In this document: positions 7,610-15,617 of the stretch, in pieces | How the letters are laid out: each line of letters opens with the position of its first letter | How positions within the stretch are numbered: the stretch's first letter is position 1 | Translations under genes and position numbers: made by a program | Notes under the pieces: model-generated | The model's input: only the letters and a program-made list of their open reading frames with translations | What the model was told of the DNA's origin: nothing | The model's database searches: none | Assembly (NCBI GenBank): GCA_034664005.1 | Contig: JAXDIL010000169.1 | Span: forward strand, 1-64,000 | Direction: 5' to 3' | DNA from: JACVRW01 sp034664005 | GTDB lineage: Bacteria > Actinomycetota > Thermoleophilia > Solirubrobacterales > Thermoleophilaceae | Length of the DNA stretch: 64,000 nt

Positions 7610-8791
7610 ATGGAGCTCGACTATTTCGCGCCGGATCTGAAGGGCGAGCGGTTCCACGAGACGATCAACGAGCTGCGGCGCGAGACCTGGCTCGCGAAGT
7701 CCGAGCTCGGGTACTTCGTGCTCGACCGCGAGGCGGGCTCGTTCTTCCTGCGCACGAAGAGCGCGACCTTCCCCGGGCTGCGGATAGCGGAGATGTTCGG
7801 GGTGGAGGAGGGGCCACTGCTCGAGCAGATGCGCCGCAACATCCTCCACATCAACGGCGACGCGCACCGGCGTCTGCGCAACCTGGTGAACCCGGCCTTC
7901 ACGCCGCGCGCGGCCGACCGCTGGCGGCCCGCCATGCGCGACTTCCTCGAACGCCTGTGGGCGCCGCTCGAGGGGCGCGGAAGCTGCGAGTTCGTCGGGG
8001 ACTTCGCGAAGCCCTACCCGTCGCTCACGATCGCGACGGTCATGGGCGCGCCGCTCGAGGATGCGCCGAAGCTGCACGAGTGGTCGAACATGATCCAGCG
8101 CCAGTTCGACCCGCCGAGCCTCATGAACGAGCGAGAGGCGATCGAGCGGGCGTGCGGGGAGTTCTACGAATGGGCGGGCGCCCTGATCGAGCGTCGCCGC
8201 GACGACCCCGGCGAGGACCTCATCTCGACGCTGATCGCGGCGTCGCACGAGGGCGATCGCCTCGATGACGCCGAGTGCATGAACCTGGTGCTGAACGTGC
8301 TCGTCGGCGGCGTGGACACGACGCAGTCGCAGCTCGCCCACGGGCTGCACGTGTTCGCGTCCCATCCCGACCAGTGGGAGCTGCTCGCCGAACGGCCGGA
8401 GCTGGCGTCCGCGGCGGTGGAGGAGCTGCTCCGCTACGAGCCGATCACGCCGTTCACGGCGCGGCTGCTCCACGAGGAGGTCGAGTACCGCGGCGTGACG
8501 TTCCCCGCCGACAGCATCGTGATGGTCTGCTCGTTTGCCGGGAACAGGGACGGTGTGGACGGCGACGCCGAGGCATTCGACATCACGGCCGACCGTGGCG
8601 ACGCGAAGCCGCTGACCTTCGGGGCCGGAATCCACTACTGCCTCGGCGCCAACCTCGCCCGCGCCGAGCTGCAGGAGGCGCTCGCCTTCCTTCCGGCGCG
8701 CATGCCTGGGCTGGCCCTCGCCGACGAGCCGCACCTCGGCTCGATCCACGGCATCTACGGGCTCGAGCGCCTGCCGCTGTCATGGACCTAG
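7610..8791 (+). CDS. cytochrome P450
   Basis: 393 residues, the usual size of a soluble bacterial P450. The I-helix oxygen motif is GGVDTTQ, the K-helix ExxR is ELLR, and the heme loop is FGAGIHYCLG with the iron ligand at Cys344. It hydroxylates an unknown substrate and needs external electron donors, which are not encoded nearby. It overlaps the following F420-type oxidoreductase by 10 nt, so the two are probably co-translated and may act on one substrate. Confidence 0.92.
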   Translation: MELDYFAPDLKGERFHETINELRRETWLAKSELGYFVLDREAGSFFLRTKSATFPGLRIAEMFGVEEGPLLEQMRRNILHINGDAHRRLRNLVNPAFTPRAADRWRPAMRDFLERLWAPLEGRGSCEFVGDFAKPYPSLTIATVMGAPLEDAPKLHEWSNMIQRQFDPPSLMNEREAIERACGEFYEWAGALIERRRDDPGEDLISTLIAASHEGDRLDDAECMNLVLNVLVGGVDTTQSQLAHGLHVFASHPDQWELLAERPELASAAVEELLRYEPITPFTARLLHEEVEYRGVTFPADSIVMVCSFAGNRDGVDGDAEAFDITADRGDAKPLTFGAGIHYCLGANLARAELQEALAFLPARMPGLALADEPHLGSIHGIYGLERLPLSWT

Positions 8792-9627
8792 GGCTCGCGC
8801 ACTTCCAGACCGACTACGGCATCCCGCCGGCGGAGCTGGGGCGGCTGGTCGAGGAGCGTGGCTTCGAGTCGCTCTTCCTCCCGGAACACACGCACATCCC
8901 GGTGAGCCGCGACACGCCCTACCCCGCGGGCGGGGAGCTCCCCCGGGAGTACAGCCACACGCTCGACCCGTTCGTGGCCTTGGCCGCCGCCGCCGCGACC
9001 ACGGAACGGCTCCGAATCGGAACCGGCGTCTGCCTGGTCATCGAGCGCGATCCCATCATCACGGCGAAGGAGGTGGCGACGCTCGACCACATCTCGGGCG
9101 GCCGCTTCCTGTTCGGGGTCGGCGCGGGTTGGAACCGCGAGGAGATGCGCAACCACGGCACCGACCCGGAGACGCGCTTCAGGCGCATGCGCGAGAGCGT
9201 CGAGGCCATGAAGGCGATCTGGACCCAGGAGGAGGCCGAATACCACGGCCGCATCATCGACTTCGACCCGATCTGGTCGTGGCCGAAGCCGGTGCAGAAG
9301 CCGCACCCGCCGGTGCTCGTGGGCGGGCTCGGCGAGCGGGTATACGACCGCGTGGTGGCCTACGGCGACGAGTGGATTCCGAACCGGGTGCAGAGCCCCG
9401 AGCAGCTCGGCGAGCGGATCGCGGAGCTCCAGCGCCGCGCCGGGGCGGCGGGTCGCGCCCCGATCCCCGTGACGGTGTTCGGCGCCAAGCCCGACGTGGG
9501 CTTGCTGGAGCGCCTACGCGACGCGGGCGTCACGCGCGCGCTGTTCTACCTGAGCGCGGGGGAGCCGCCTGAGGAGCAGCGGGAGCTCGACGAGCTCGCC
9601 GAGGTGGCGGCGGCGTGGGACGGTTAG
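8782..9627 (+). CDS. LLM-class (luciferase-like) oxidoreductase, probably F420-dependent
   Basis: 281 residues of the bacterial luciferase-like TIM-barrel family. Typical segments are FESLFLPEHTHIP, TERLRIGTGVCLV, LDHISGGRFLFGVGAGWNREE and PPVLVGGLGERVYDRV. In actinobacteria close relatives use coenzyme F420, but FMN cannot be excluded. Translationally coupled to the P450 upstream. Its stop overlaps the convergent nucS stop (TTAG). Confidence 0.87.
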   Translation: MDLGLAHFQTDYGIPPAELGRLVEERGFESLFLPEHTHIPVSRDTPYPAGGELPREYSHTLDPFVALAAAAATTERLRIGTGVCLVIERDPIITAKEVATLDHISGGRFLFGVGAGWNREEMRNHGTDPETRFRRMRESVEAMKAIWTQEEAEYHGRIIDFDPIWSWPKPVQKPHPPVLVGGLGERVYDRVVAYGDEWIPNRVQSPEQLGERIAELQRRAGAAGRAPIPVTVFGAKPDVGLLERLRDAGVTRALFYLSAGEPPEEQRELDELAEVAAAWDG

Positions 9628-10283
9628 CCGGCGAAGAGCGTTAGGTCCGGCTCGCGCTCGCCCTTCAGCACCTGGACGTCGACCTCGACGCATTCGATGC
9701 CTCGCGACTCCGCGAGCGTCCGTGCCTGGGGCTTGATCGTCTGTGCGGCGAGCACGCCACGGCAGCGGTGAAGGCCCGGCTCCTCGCAGATGCGCTCCAG
9801 GTAGCGCGTGAGCTGCTCGACGGCGTCGATGGTGCCGATGCGCTTGATCTCGACAGCCACGAACTGGTCGTCCTCGTCGCGGCACATCAGGTCGACCGGT
9901 CCGATGTCGGTCGGCCACTCGCGCCGCATGAGCCGGAGCCCCTCGGGCGGAGCGTCCGCGAGCAGCTCCTGAAGCTCCCGCTCGACGCCCTCCTTCTCGA
10001 GCGCGGCCGCCTCGCCCATGTCATGCGTCACGTCGGAGAGCACCTCGGCGATGTGGATCTCGATCCGCTCGTCCGCCGCCTTCTTGCGAACGAGGATCCG
10101 CCCGGGCTCCTCCTCGATGACGGTGGGAGGAGTCATCCAGTTCTGCGGCTTGAAGCCACCCGTGTCGGCATGGACCATGACCGACCCGTCCGACTTCAAC
10201 ATCAGCAGCCGAAGCGCCTCGGGGAGGACGGTGGAGAGGCGGCCGGAGTAGCGGACCTCGCAGCGAGCGACGATGAGGCGCAT
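9624..10283 (-). CDS. nucS: endonuclease NucS/EndoMS (non-canonical mismatch repair)
   Basis: 219 residues. Cuts both strands at mismatched bases and replaces MutS/MutL in many actinobacteria. The nuclease core is visible: D131 (GPVDLMCRDEDD), then E145 and K147 in AVEIKR, with a Q-containing EQLTRYLERI helix after. The N-terminal half carries the DNA-binding domain (GGFKPQNWM). The start at 10283 is supported by a TAGGTT box 6 nt upstream. It ends in an F-A-G tail of the type found in homologues that bind the sliding clamp. Confidence 0.92.
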   Translation of the reverse strand: MRLIVARCEVRYSGRLSTVLPEALRLLMLKSDGSVMVHADTGGFKPQNWMTPPTVIEEEPGRILVRKKAADERIEIHIAEVLSDVTHDMGEAAALEKEGVERELQELLADAPPEGLRLMRREWPTDIGPVDLMCRDEDDQFVAVEIKRIGTIDAVEQLTRYLERICEEPGLHRCRGVLAAQTIKPQARTLAESRGIECVEVDVQVLKGEREPDLTLFAG

Positions 10284-10312
10284 CGGGCCAACCTAGGCCG
10301 CGACGCGGACGT

Positions 10313-11050
10313 TCACCGACGTCGTTTACGGCGCCGGGCCAGCAGCCCCCCGCCGATGCCCAGCGCGGCCAGTCCCGCGGCGATGACGGTCGGCCGGGCG
10401 CGCAGGCGCTTGTACTCGCCCTCCACCGACGGCCATACCGCGCCCTCGATCAGCTCCGACGCCGTGTCCGGCGTGGCGGTCAGGTCGGACACGGGGATCG
10501 GCTCGGAGAAGGCCACCTGCACGCGGCGGGGGACCGGGAAGCCGCCGCGGAAGATCTTCTCGGTGCCAGTGATCGCACACGGGACGAGCGGGGCGCCGGT
10601 CTCGAGCGCGATGCGGCCCGCGCCGCGGCGGGGGTGGCCGAGCTGGTCTGGGTCGCGGATGCGGGTGCCCTCGGGGAAGAGCGCCAGGAGGCCGCCCTGG
10701 CGGAGCACCGTGCGGGCGGTCTCGAGCGCGTCCTCGTCGGCCTGGCCGCGGCGTACCGGGAACGCGCCGAGCCGGACGAGCAGGCGCCCGTAGCGAGCCT
10801 CGATCAACTCGGTCTTCGCCATGAAGCGCACGTGGCGGGGCGTGCAGACGGCGATGAAGAACGAGTCCCAGAAGCTCTTGTGGTTCGGCGCGACGATCGC
10901 CGGCCCGGACGCCGGGATGTGCTCGGCGCCGGATATGTGCATCCGGAAGTAGAGCCGGAACAGCGGTGACACGATCCCCCGCACGAGCGCGTACAGCCAG
11001 CGCGAGACGCCCTTCTCGCGAGCAAGCCGGTGGGCTTCCTCATTGCTCAT
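10313..11050 (-). CDS. 1-acyl-glycerol-3-phosphate acyltransferase (PlsC family)
   Basis: 245 residues. Transfers an acyl group to lysophosphatidic acid or a similar acceptor at the membrane. The catalytic NHKSFWD block (H57, D62) and the FPEGTR acceptor-phosphate motif (125-130) are intact. A positively charged C-terminal tail follows a short hydrophobic stretch (LAALGIGGGLLARRRKRRR), which may anchor it. The start at 11050 has a TAGCTT box 8 nt upstream. Confidence 0.9.
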   Translation of the reverse strand: MSNEEAHRLAREKGVSRWLYALVRGIVSPLFRLYFRMHISGAEHIPASGPAIVAPNHKSFWDSFFIAVCTPRHVRFMAKTELIEARYGRLLVRLGAFPVRRGQADEDALETARTVLRQGGLLALFPEGTRIRDPDQLGHPRRGAGRIALETGAPLVPCAITGTEKIFRGGFPVPRRVQVAFSEPIPVSDLTATPDTASELIEGAVWPSVEGEYKRLRARPTVIAAGLAALGIGGGLLARRRKRRR

Positions 11051-11104
11051 GCCGCCGGAAGCTATAGGCGTTTCCGGTCGCGAGGCTCAGGGTACGGCCA
11101 ACGT

Positions 11105-11293
11105 ATGAGCATCATCGACAAGATCACGGGACGTACGAAGAAGGCCGCCGGCGACATCACCGGCGACGGCTCCCTCCGCGCCGAGGGGAGGCGCGAGGAG
11201 CGCAAGGGCGAGGAGAAGGAGAAGCTGGCCGACGCGCAGGACCGGGTCGAGGAGAAGGCCCAGGATGTGGCCGACCTCGAGCGCCGCACCTAG
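11105..11293 (+). CDS. CsbD family stress-response protein
   Basis: 62 residues, nearly all charged and helical (KITGRTKKAAGDITGDGSLRAEG, then a KGEEKEKLADAQDRVEEKAQD stretch). The motif order fits the CsbD family, small general-stress proteins of unknown mechanism. Divergent from the acyltransferase, and followed by a strong hairpin terminator, so it is probably monocistronic. Confidence 0.85.
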   Translation: MSIIDKITGRTKKAAGDITGDGSLRAEGRREERKGEEKEKLADAQDRVEEKAQDVADLERRT

Positions 11294-11325
11294 CCGCGCG
11301 GGCCAAGGATCAAGAACTGACGTCT

Positions 11326-11352
11326 GGACGGGCGCCTCCTGGGCGCCCGTCC
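11326..11352 (+). terminator. strong hairpin terminator after CsbD gene
   Basis: An 11-bp perfect GC stem (GGACGGGCGCC paired with GGCGCCCGTCC) closes a 5-nt loop, 33 bp after the stop codon. There is no T-run. Confidence 0.75.
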
Positions 11353-11384
11353 GTCGTTCGACCGGCGTACCGTAGGACGGCGCG

Positions 11385-12521
11385 ATGAACGAAAACCCGA
11401 GCATCTCGCCGGCGCAGATCGCGTACCGGACGGTGCTGCTGGCCGCTGGCCTGCTCCTGTTCGGTCTCCTGTTCCAGCAGCTCGTGACGCTGCTGCTGGC
11501 GATCCTGATGACGGTGATCGTCGCGATCCCGCTCGACGCGGCCGCCAAGCGGCTCGAGCGCTACCGCATCCCGCGCCCGGCCGGCGCGCTCCTGACGCTG
11601 CTGGCCGGCATCGGGATGGTCGTCCTCATCATCTATCTGCTGATCCCGCCGTTCGTGGATCAGACGAACCAGTTCGTGGACGACGTCCCGGCGATCGTCA
11701 AGGACCTCGAGCACGTGTACGCGGACGTGACCGGCCAGAGTGCGGGCGAGGTCGGCGACAAGGTCCAGAACTTCCTTCAGCGCTACACCGAGAACCCGAA
11801 CCGGCTGATCGGGCCGCTCACGTCGATCGGCCTGAACATCGCCGGGATCCTCGGCGCGCTCGTTCTGATCCTGATCACCGCGTACTACATGGCGATCAGA
11901 CCCGACCCTCTTGTGAACGGGCTCGTTCGGCTCGCGCCGCCACCGCGGCGCGAGCACCTGCGCTACGTGCTCGGGCGGATCCGCCAGTCGTGGATCGGCT
12001 GGATGGAGGGCGTCGCGATCGACATGCTCATCACGGGCGTGATGCTCTACATCGCGCTCACGCTCGTGGGGCTCGACTTCGCGATCTTCTTCGCGGTGCT
12101 CTCAGCCCTGCTCGTGGTGGTGCCGTACTTCGGCGCGATCGCGGGCGCCATCCCGCCGACGCTGTTCGCCCTGACCGACTCGCCCGGCAAGGCCATCCTC
12201 GTGCTCGGCGCCTACATCCTGGTGCAGCAGCTCGAGAGCAACGTGACGATCCCGATCATCATGGCCCAGCGTGTGCGGCTACACCCGGCCGTGATCGCGA
12301 TCGGCGTGGTGGTGGTGGGCCAGCTGTTCGGGTTCGTCGGCCTGTTCGTGGCCGTGCCGATCCTGTCACTGATCATCATCGCCGTGGAGGAGTTCTGGGT
12401 GAAGCCGGTGGAGGGGGGCCACGCGGAGGTCCGAAGATCGGAGCTCGCCCTGCCCGACGCGGTCGAGCAGGAGGTCACGCCGGACCTGAACGAGGCGAAG
12501 CCGCTTCGGCCGGCGTCCTGA
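11385..12521 (+). CDS. AI-2E family transporter (PerM/DUF20-type)
   Basis: 378 residues with about eight membrane helices, paired at the N-terminus (LLLFGLLFQQLVTLLLAI) and clustered in the second half. The conserved late block SALLVVVPYFGAIAGAIPPT and the LEPQ-like VQQLESNVTIPIIMAQRV-LHPAVI segment mark the family. Members export autoinducer-2 or act as Na+/H+ antiporters, so substrate cannot be assigned. A soluble tail of about 40 residues follows the last helix. Confidence 0.87.
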   Translation: MNENPSISPAQIAYRTVLLAAGLLLFGLLFQQLVTLLLAILMTVIVAIPLDAAAKRLERYRIPRPAGALLTLLAGIGMVVLIIYLLIPPFVDQTNQFVDDVPAIVKDLEHVYADVTGQSAGEVGDKVQNFLQRYTENPNRLIGPLTSIGLNIAGILGALVLILITAYYMAIRPDPLVNGLVRLAPPPRREHLRYVLGRIRQSWIGWMEGVAIDMLITGVMLYIALTLVGLDFAIFFAVLSALLVVVPYFGAIAGAIPPTLFALTDSPGKAILVLGAYILVQQLESNVTIPIIMAQRVRLHPAVIAIGVVVVGQLFGFVGLFVAVPILSLIIIAVEEFWVKPVEGGHAEVRRSELALPDAVEQEVTPDLNEAKPLRPAS

Positions 12522-12522
12522 C

Positions 12523-12615
12523 TCAGAGCAGCTTCGTCAGCGCGATCACCGCGCCGATCAGCACGAAGATCACGATCAGGACCTGGAGCACGATCCAGAA
12601 GCGGGGCAGCTGCAC
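12523..12615 (-). CDS. 30-residue single-helix membrane microprotein
   Basis: A GTG-started frame of 31 codons encodes a polar MQLPRFW head, about 20 hydrophobic residues (IVLQVLIVIFVLIGAVIAL) and a TKLL tail, the pattern of a one-pass inner-membrane peptide. It starts 11 bp after the stop of the LuxR-type regulator on the same strand and ends one base from the convergent transporter stop, so it fills the gap exactly. No clear ribosome site is seen; coupling to the regulator is likely. Function unknown. Too short for routine gene callers. Confidence 0.5.
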   Translation of the reverse strand: MQLPRFWIVLQVLIVIFVLIGAVIALTKLL

Positions 12616-12626
12616 GGCGGCCGGCG

Positions 12627-13253
12627 CTACTCGATGATCGCCTGGCGCAGTGCGATTGCCACGGCGTGCACGCGCGTGTCGGCCTCGAGCTTGAGGATCG
12701 CGCGCTTCGTGTCCGACTTGACCGTCTCGGTGCTCAGCCCGATCCGGCGCGCCACCTCCTCGGTGTGGAGGCCCTCGGCGAGCAGCTGCAGGATCTCGCG
12801 CTCGCGCTCGGACAGCGGGGCGTCCGGTCCCACGGCCGACATGAGCAGCGTCGGCGACAGCGACGGGTCCACGAACGGCTTCCCCCCGGTCACCGTCCTG
12901 ATCGCGCGCAGCAGGTCCTCGGGCGGCGAGCCCTTCATCACGTAGCCGCGCGCGCCGGCCGCAATGGCGTCCGACAGCAGGCGCTTGTCGCCGTACGCCG
13001 AGAACATCACGGTCTTGACCTCGGGCGCGGCCTCGGCGATCCGCTTCACGGCCGAGATGCCGTCGATGCCCGGTAGCCGCACGTCCATGATCACGACCTC
13101 CGGGCGGAGGCGCTTCACCGCGTCGATCACGTCCTCACCGTTCTCGACCGATCCCACGAGCTCAAGGTCGGGGGCCAGCCCGAACATGAGGCCGAGTCCT
13201 TGACGCACCGTCGGATGGTCGTCGACGGCGAGACAACGAGTGGCCTGAGACAT
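12627..13253 (-). CDS. NarL/LuxR-type response regulator
   Basis: 208 residues. Receiver domain with acidic pair DDH at 11-13 and phospho-acceptor D57 (VVIMDVRL), followed by a C-terminal LuxR helix-turn-helix (LSEREREILQLLAEGLHTEEVARRI, then STETVKSDTKRAI). No sensor kinase is adjacent, so it is an orphan. The ATG at 13253 follows a TAGGGT box by 7 nt. The microprotein downstream is probably in the same transcript. It diverges from a UspA gene across 55 bp. Confidence 0.9.
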   Translation of the reverse strand: MSQATRCLAVDDHPTVRQGLGLMFGLAPDLELVGSVENGEDVIDAVKRLRPEVVIMDVRLPGIDGISAVKRIAEAAPEVKTVMFSAYGDKRLLSDAIAAGARGYVMKGSPPEDLLRAIRTVTGGKPFVDPSLSPTLLMSAVGPDAPLSEREREILQLLAEGLHTEEVARRIGLSTETVKSDTKRAILKLEADTRVHAVAIALRQAIIE

Positions 13254-13260
13254 CGTGTCC

Positions 13261-13301
13261 ACCCTAGTACGTACTCCGCGAAAGAGCCATCGTCCTATGA
13301 T
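13261..13301. promoter_or_regulatory. divergent promoters of response regulator and UspA genes
   Basis: TAGGGT (13266-13261, minus strand) ends 7 nt before the ATG at 13253. TATGAT (13296-13301, plus strand) ends 7 nt before GTG 13309. The second box overlaps two tempting upstream ATG codons and argues that GTG 13309 is the real UspA start. Confidence 0.55.
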
Positions 13302-13308
13302 GCGGCCC

Positions 13309-13752
13309 GTGTTCTCCTCAATGGTGGTCGGCACCGATGGCTCGGAGACCGCGGGCGAGGCCGTCCGCCAGGCGGGTGAGCTAGCGCAGCAGGTGGGCGC
13401 GAAGGTGCATCTGGTGAGCGCGTACGAGCCCGTGCCCGAGGGACGTCTCCGCGAGGAGCGTCAGCAGGTGCCCGACGACCTTCAGTGGATGGTCAACCCG
13501 CGCGAGGACGTGGCCGAGACGCTCGAGAAGGCCGCGGAGCACCTCCGCGAGGCCGGCGTGAACGTAGAGACGCACGCGCGCGAGGGCGACCCCGCCGACG
13601 CGATCCTCGACGTGGCCGAGGAGGAGCGCGCCGACCTGATCGTCGTCGGCAACAAGGGCATGACCGGCGCCAAGCGCTTCCTGCTCGGCAGCGTGCCGAA
13701 CAAGGTCTCGCATCACGCTCCCTGCAGCGTGATGATCATCCGCACGACCTAG
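13309..13752 (+). CDS. universal stress protein (UspA family)
   Basis: 147 residues. N-terminal SSMVVGTDGSETAGEAV and C-terminal GNKGMTGAKRFLLGSVPNKV, where the G-2x-G-9x-G(S) pattern indicates the ATP-binding subtype. GTG 13309 is preferred over ATG codons at 13297 and 13300, because these lie within the -10 box TATGAT. The convergent subtilase stop shares a CTAG with its own stop. Confidence 0.9.
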   Translation: MFSSMVVGTDGSETAGEAVRQAGELAQQVGAKVHLVSAYEPVPEGRLREERQQVPDDLQWMVNPREDVAETLEKAAEHLREAGVNVETHAREGDPADAILDVAEEERADLIVVGNKGMTGAKRFLLGSVPNKVSHHAPCSVMIIRTT

Positions 13753-15050
13753 CGCAGCGCCTGCGCGGCGTCCACGAGGCCGGCACCGTAACGGTCCGGC
13801 CTGTCCGTCTTTCGCGCGGTCGCCTCGAGGTGGTCCTCGACCTGGCGCGGCGTCGGGTTCGGCCCCAGTCGCTTGCTCGCGATCACAAGCGCAGCGACCG
13901 CCGAGACGTGCGGCGCGGCCATCGAGGTCCCCTCGTAGTCACGCGGGAGTCCGAAGCGGCGCACGCTGTGCGAGAACGTCTGCTGCAGGATCACCCGGCC
14001 GATCTGGTCGGGATTGCAGTGCGCGCTGTCCCAGGCGCTGTCGGAGTTCGGAGCGTCCGCGCCGCCGCCCGGCGCGACGATGTCGAGGTCGTTGCCCGAG
14101 TTCGAGTAGTCCGCTTGGCACCCGGTGGCGGTGGTGGCGCCGACGGCGAGGACCGAGTGGAAGCGCGCCGGGTAGGCCACCGCGGTCTCGGGCCCGTTGC
14201 CCCCGGCCGCCACGACGAGCGACCCGCGCCTCGTCGCGTAGCGGATCGCGCTCACGACGTCGGGGATCTCGGCCGCGCGCACCTCGGGAGGGAACTCGAG
14301 CGAGAGGTTGATCACGTCGGCCCGGTAGCGGCCGGCGTAGCGGATGGCGCGGGCGATGTCCGCCGAGTCGCCGCCGCCGCGGCGGTCCAGCACGCGCAGC
14401 GGCATGATCTTCGCGTTGTACGCGATCCCCGCGGTGCCGACGCCGTTGTTCGTCGTCTGGGCGATCGTGCCGGCCACGTGCGTCCCGTGTCCGTAGGCGT
14501 CGTTCGGGTGGCCGTCGTGCTGGAGGAAGTCCCAGGGGCGGACGAAGGTCGAGCGGCGCAGGTCGGGCGCGCGAAGGTAGCGTCCGTAGCGCTCGTAGGC
14601 CACACCGCTGTCGATGACGGCCACGACGGCGCCGCGCCCGCCGGGCGCCCCCAGGCCCGCTGCCAGCGTCCAGGCCTCCTCGAGGTTGATGCCGTAGCTC
14701 CCGAAGAAGTTCCACTGGAGCCTGGAAGAGGGGTCGCTGGTGGGGCCGGCGGCCGCGTGCGCGCGCCAGTTCGGCACCGCGTACGCCACGTTGGGGTCCT
14801 GCCGCAGCTCGGCGAGCGTCTCGCGCACGGACTCGCCGTCCTCGATCTGGAGCTCCTGGGAGCCGCCCGGCAGCCCAGCGATGGGCTTCGCCCCGGCTTC
14901 GGCCGCAACGTCCGCCGCGACGCCACCGCCCGTGCCGGGCTCGTAGCGCACGATCACCTGGTCGGGCACGTAGTCTCCCGCCCGCGCGCCCGCGGGGAGA
15001 AAGAGCAGCGCCCCGAGCGCCGCGGTCATGAGGAGAAGGCGTTTTGGCAT
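13749..15050 (-). CDS. secreted subtilisin-like serine protease (S8)
   Basis: 433 residues. A signal peptide (about 1-24, ending AGARAG) and an I9-like propeptide region (DQVIVRYEPG ... NVAYAVPNW) precede the catalytic domain. The triad is D147 (VIDSGV), H188 (GHGTHVAGT) and S376 (EGTSMAAPH). Extracellular proteolysis, probably nutritional or in wall-protein processing. No C-terminal anchor. Its stop shares a CTAG with the convergent UspA gene. Confidence 0.93.
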   Translation of the reverse strand: MPKRLLLMTAALGALLFLPAGARAGDYVPDQVIVRYEPGTGGGVAADVAAEAGAKPIAGLPGGSQELQIEDGESVRETLAELRQDPNVAYAVPNWRAHAAAGPTSDPSSRLQWNFFGSYGINLEEAWTLAAGLGAPGGRGAVVAVIDSGVAYERYGRYLRAPDLRRSTFVRPWDFLQHDGHPNDAYGHGTHVAGTIAQTTNNGVGTAGIAYNAKIMPLRVLDRRGGGDSADIARAIRYAGRYRADVINLSLEFPPEVRAAEIPDVVSAIRYATRRGSLVVAAGGNGPETAVAYPARFHSVLAVGATTATGCQADYSNSGNDLDIVAPGGGADAPNSDSAWDSAHCNPDQIGRVILQQTFSHSVRRFGLPRDYEGTSMAAPHVSAVAALVIASKRLGPNPTPRQVEDHLEATARKTDRPDRYGAGLVDAAQALR

Positions 15051-15115
15051 TGGGCTACGGTGAGTCCGGAGTGTACGAACGCATGAACAAACTGCCCACG
15101 CGGAAGTTGTGACGC

Positions 15116-15586
15116 GTGAGCGTCACGCGCGGCTTCTTCCCACGAGACGACTACTTCATGCGTCTGGCTCTCCGCGAAGCGGAACGTGCGCTCGAGCATG
15201 ACGACGTGCCGATCGGCGCCGTGATCGTCCACGAGGGCGAGGTGATCGCGGCTGCGCGCAACGAGCGCGAGCTGCGCGGCGACCCCACGGCCCACGCCGA
15301 GGTGCTCGCGCTGCGCGAGGCGTCGGCCCATCTTGGACGCTGGCGGCTGCTCGATACGGCGCTCTACGTGACGCTCGAACCCTGTGCCATGTGCGCCGGC
15401 GCGATCGTGCTGGCGCGCGTGCCGAGGGTCGTCTACGCGGCCGAGGATCCCAAGGCCGGAGCGGCCGGGAGCGTCCTCGACGTGCTGGGCGAGCCGCGGC
15501 TGAACCACCGTCCCAGCGTCGACCGCGGCCTCATGGCCGAAGAGGCGGCTGGACTCTTGCGGGCATTCTTCGCTTCAAGGCGATAG
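15116..15586 (+). CDS. tadA: tRNA adenosine(34) deaminase
   Basis: 156 residues. Converts A34 to inosine in tRNA-Arg(ACG). Zinc site and catalytic residues are present: H60 and E62 in HAEVLA, C90 and C93 in PCAMCAG. The N-terminal DDYFMRLALREAERA helix and RNERELRGDPTAHAE loop match TadA rather than free-cytosine deaminases. GTG start 65 bp from the divergent subtilase. Confidence 0.92.
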   Translation: MSVTRGFFPRDDYFMRLALREAERALEHDDVPIGAVIVHEGEVIAAARNERELRGDPTAHAEVLALREASAHLGRWRLLDTALYVTLEPCAMCAGAIVLARVPRVVYAAEDPKAGAAGSVLDVLGEPRLNHRPSVDRGLMAEEAAGLLRAFFASRR

Positions 15587-15617
15587 CTAAGCGCTACTGC
15601 TGCCGATAAGGATCTCG

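Noticed and set aside
7013..8791. N-terminal extension of the first P450 from 7013
   Set aside because: The extension is antisense to msrA and non-protein-like; ATG 7610 gives the normal P450 length and start.
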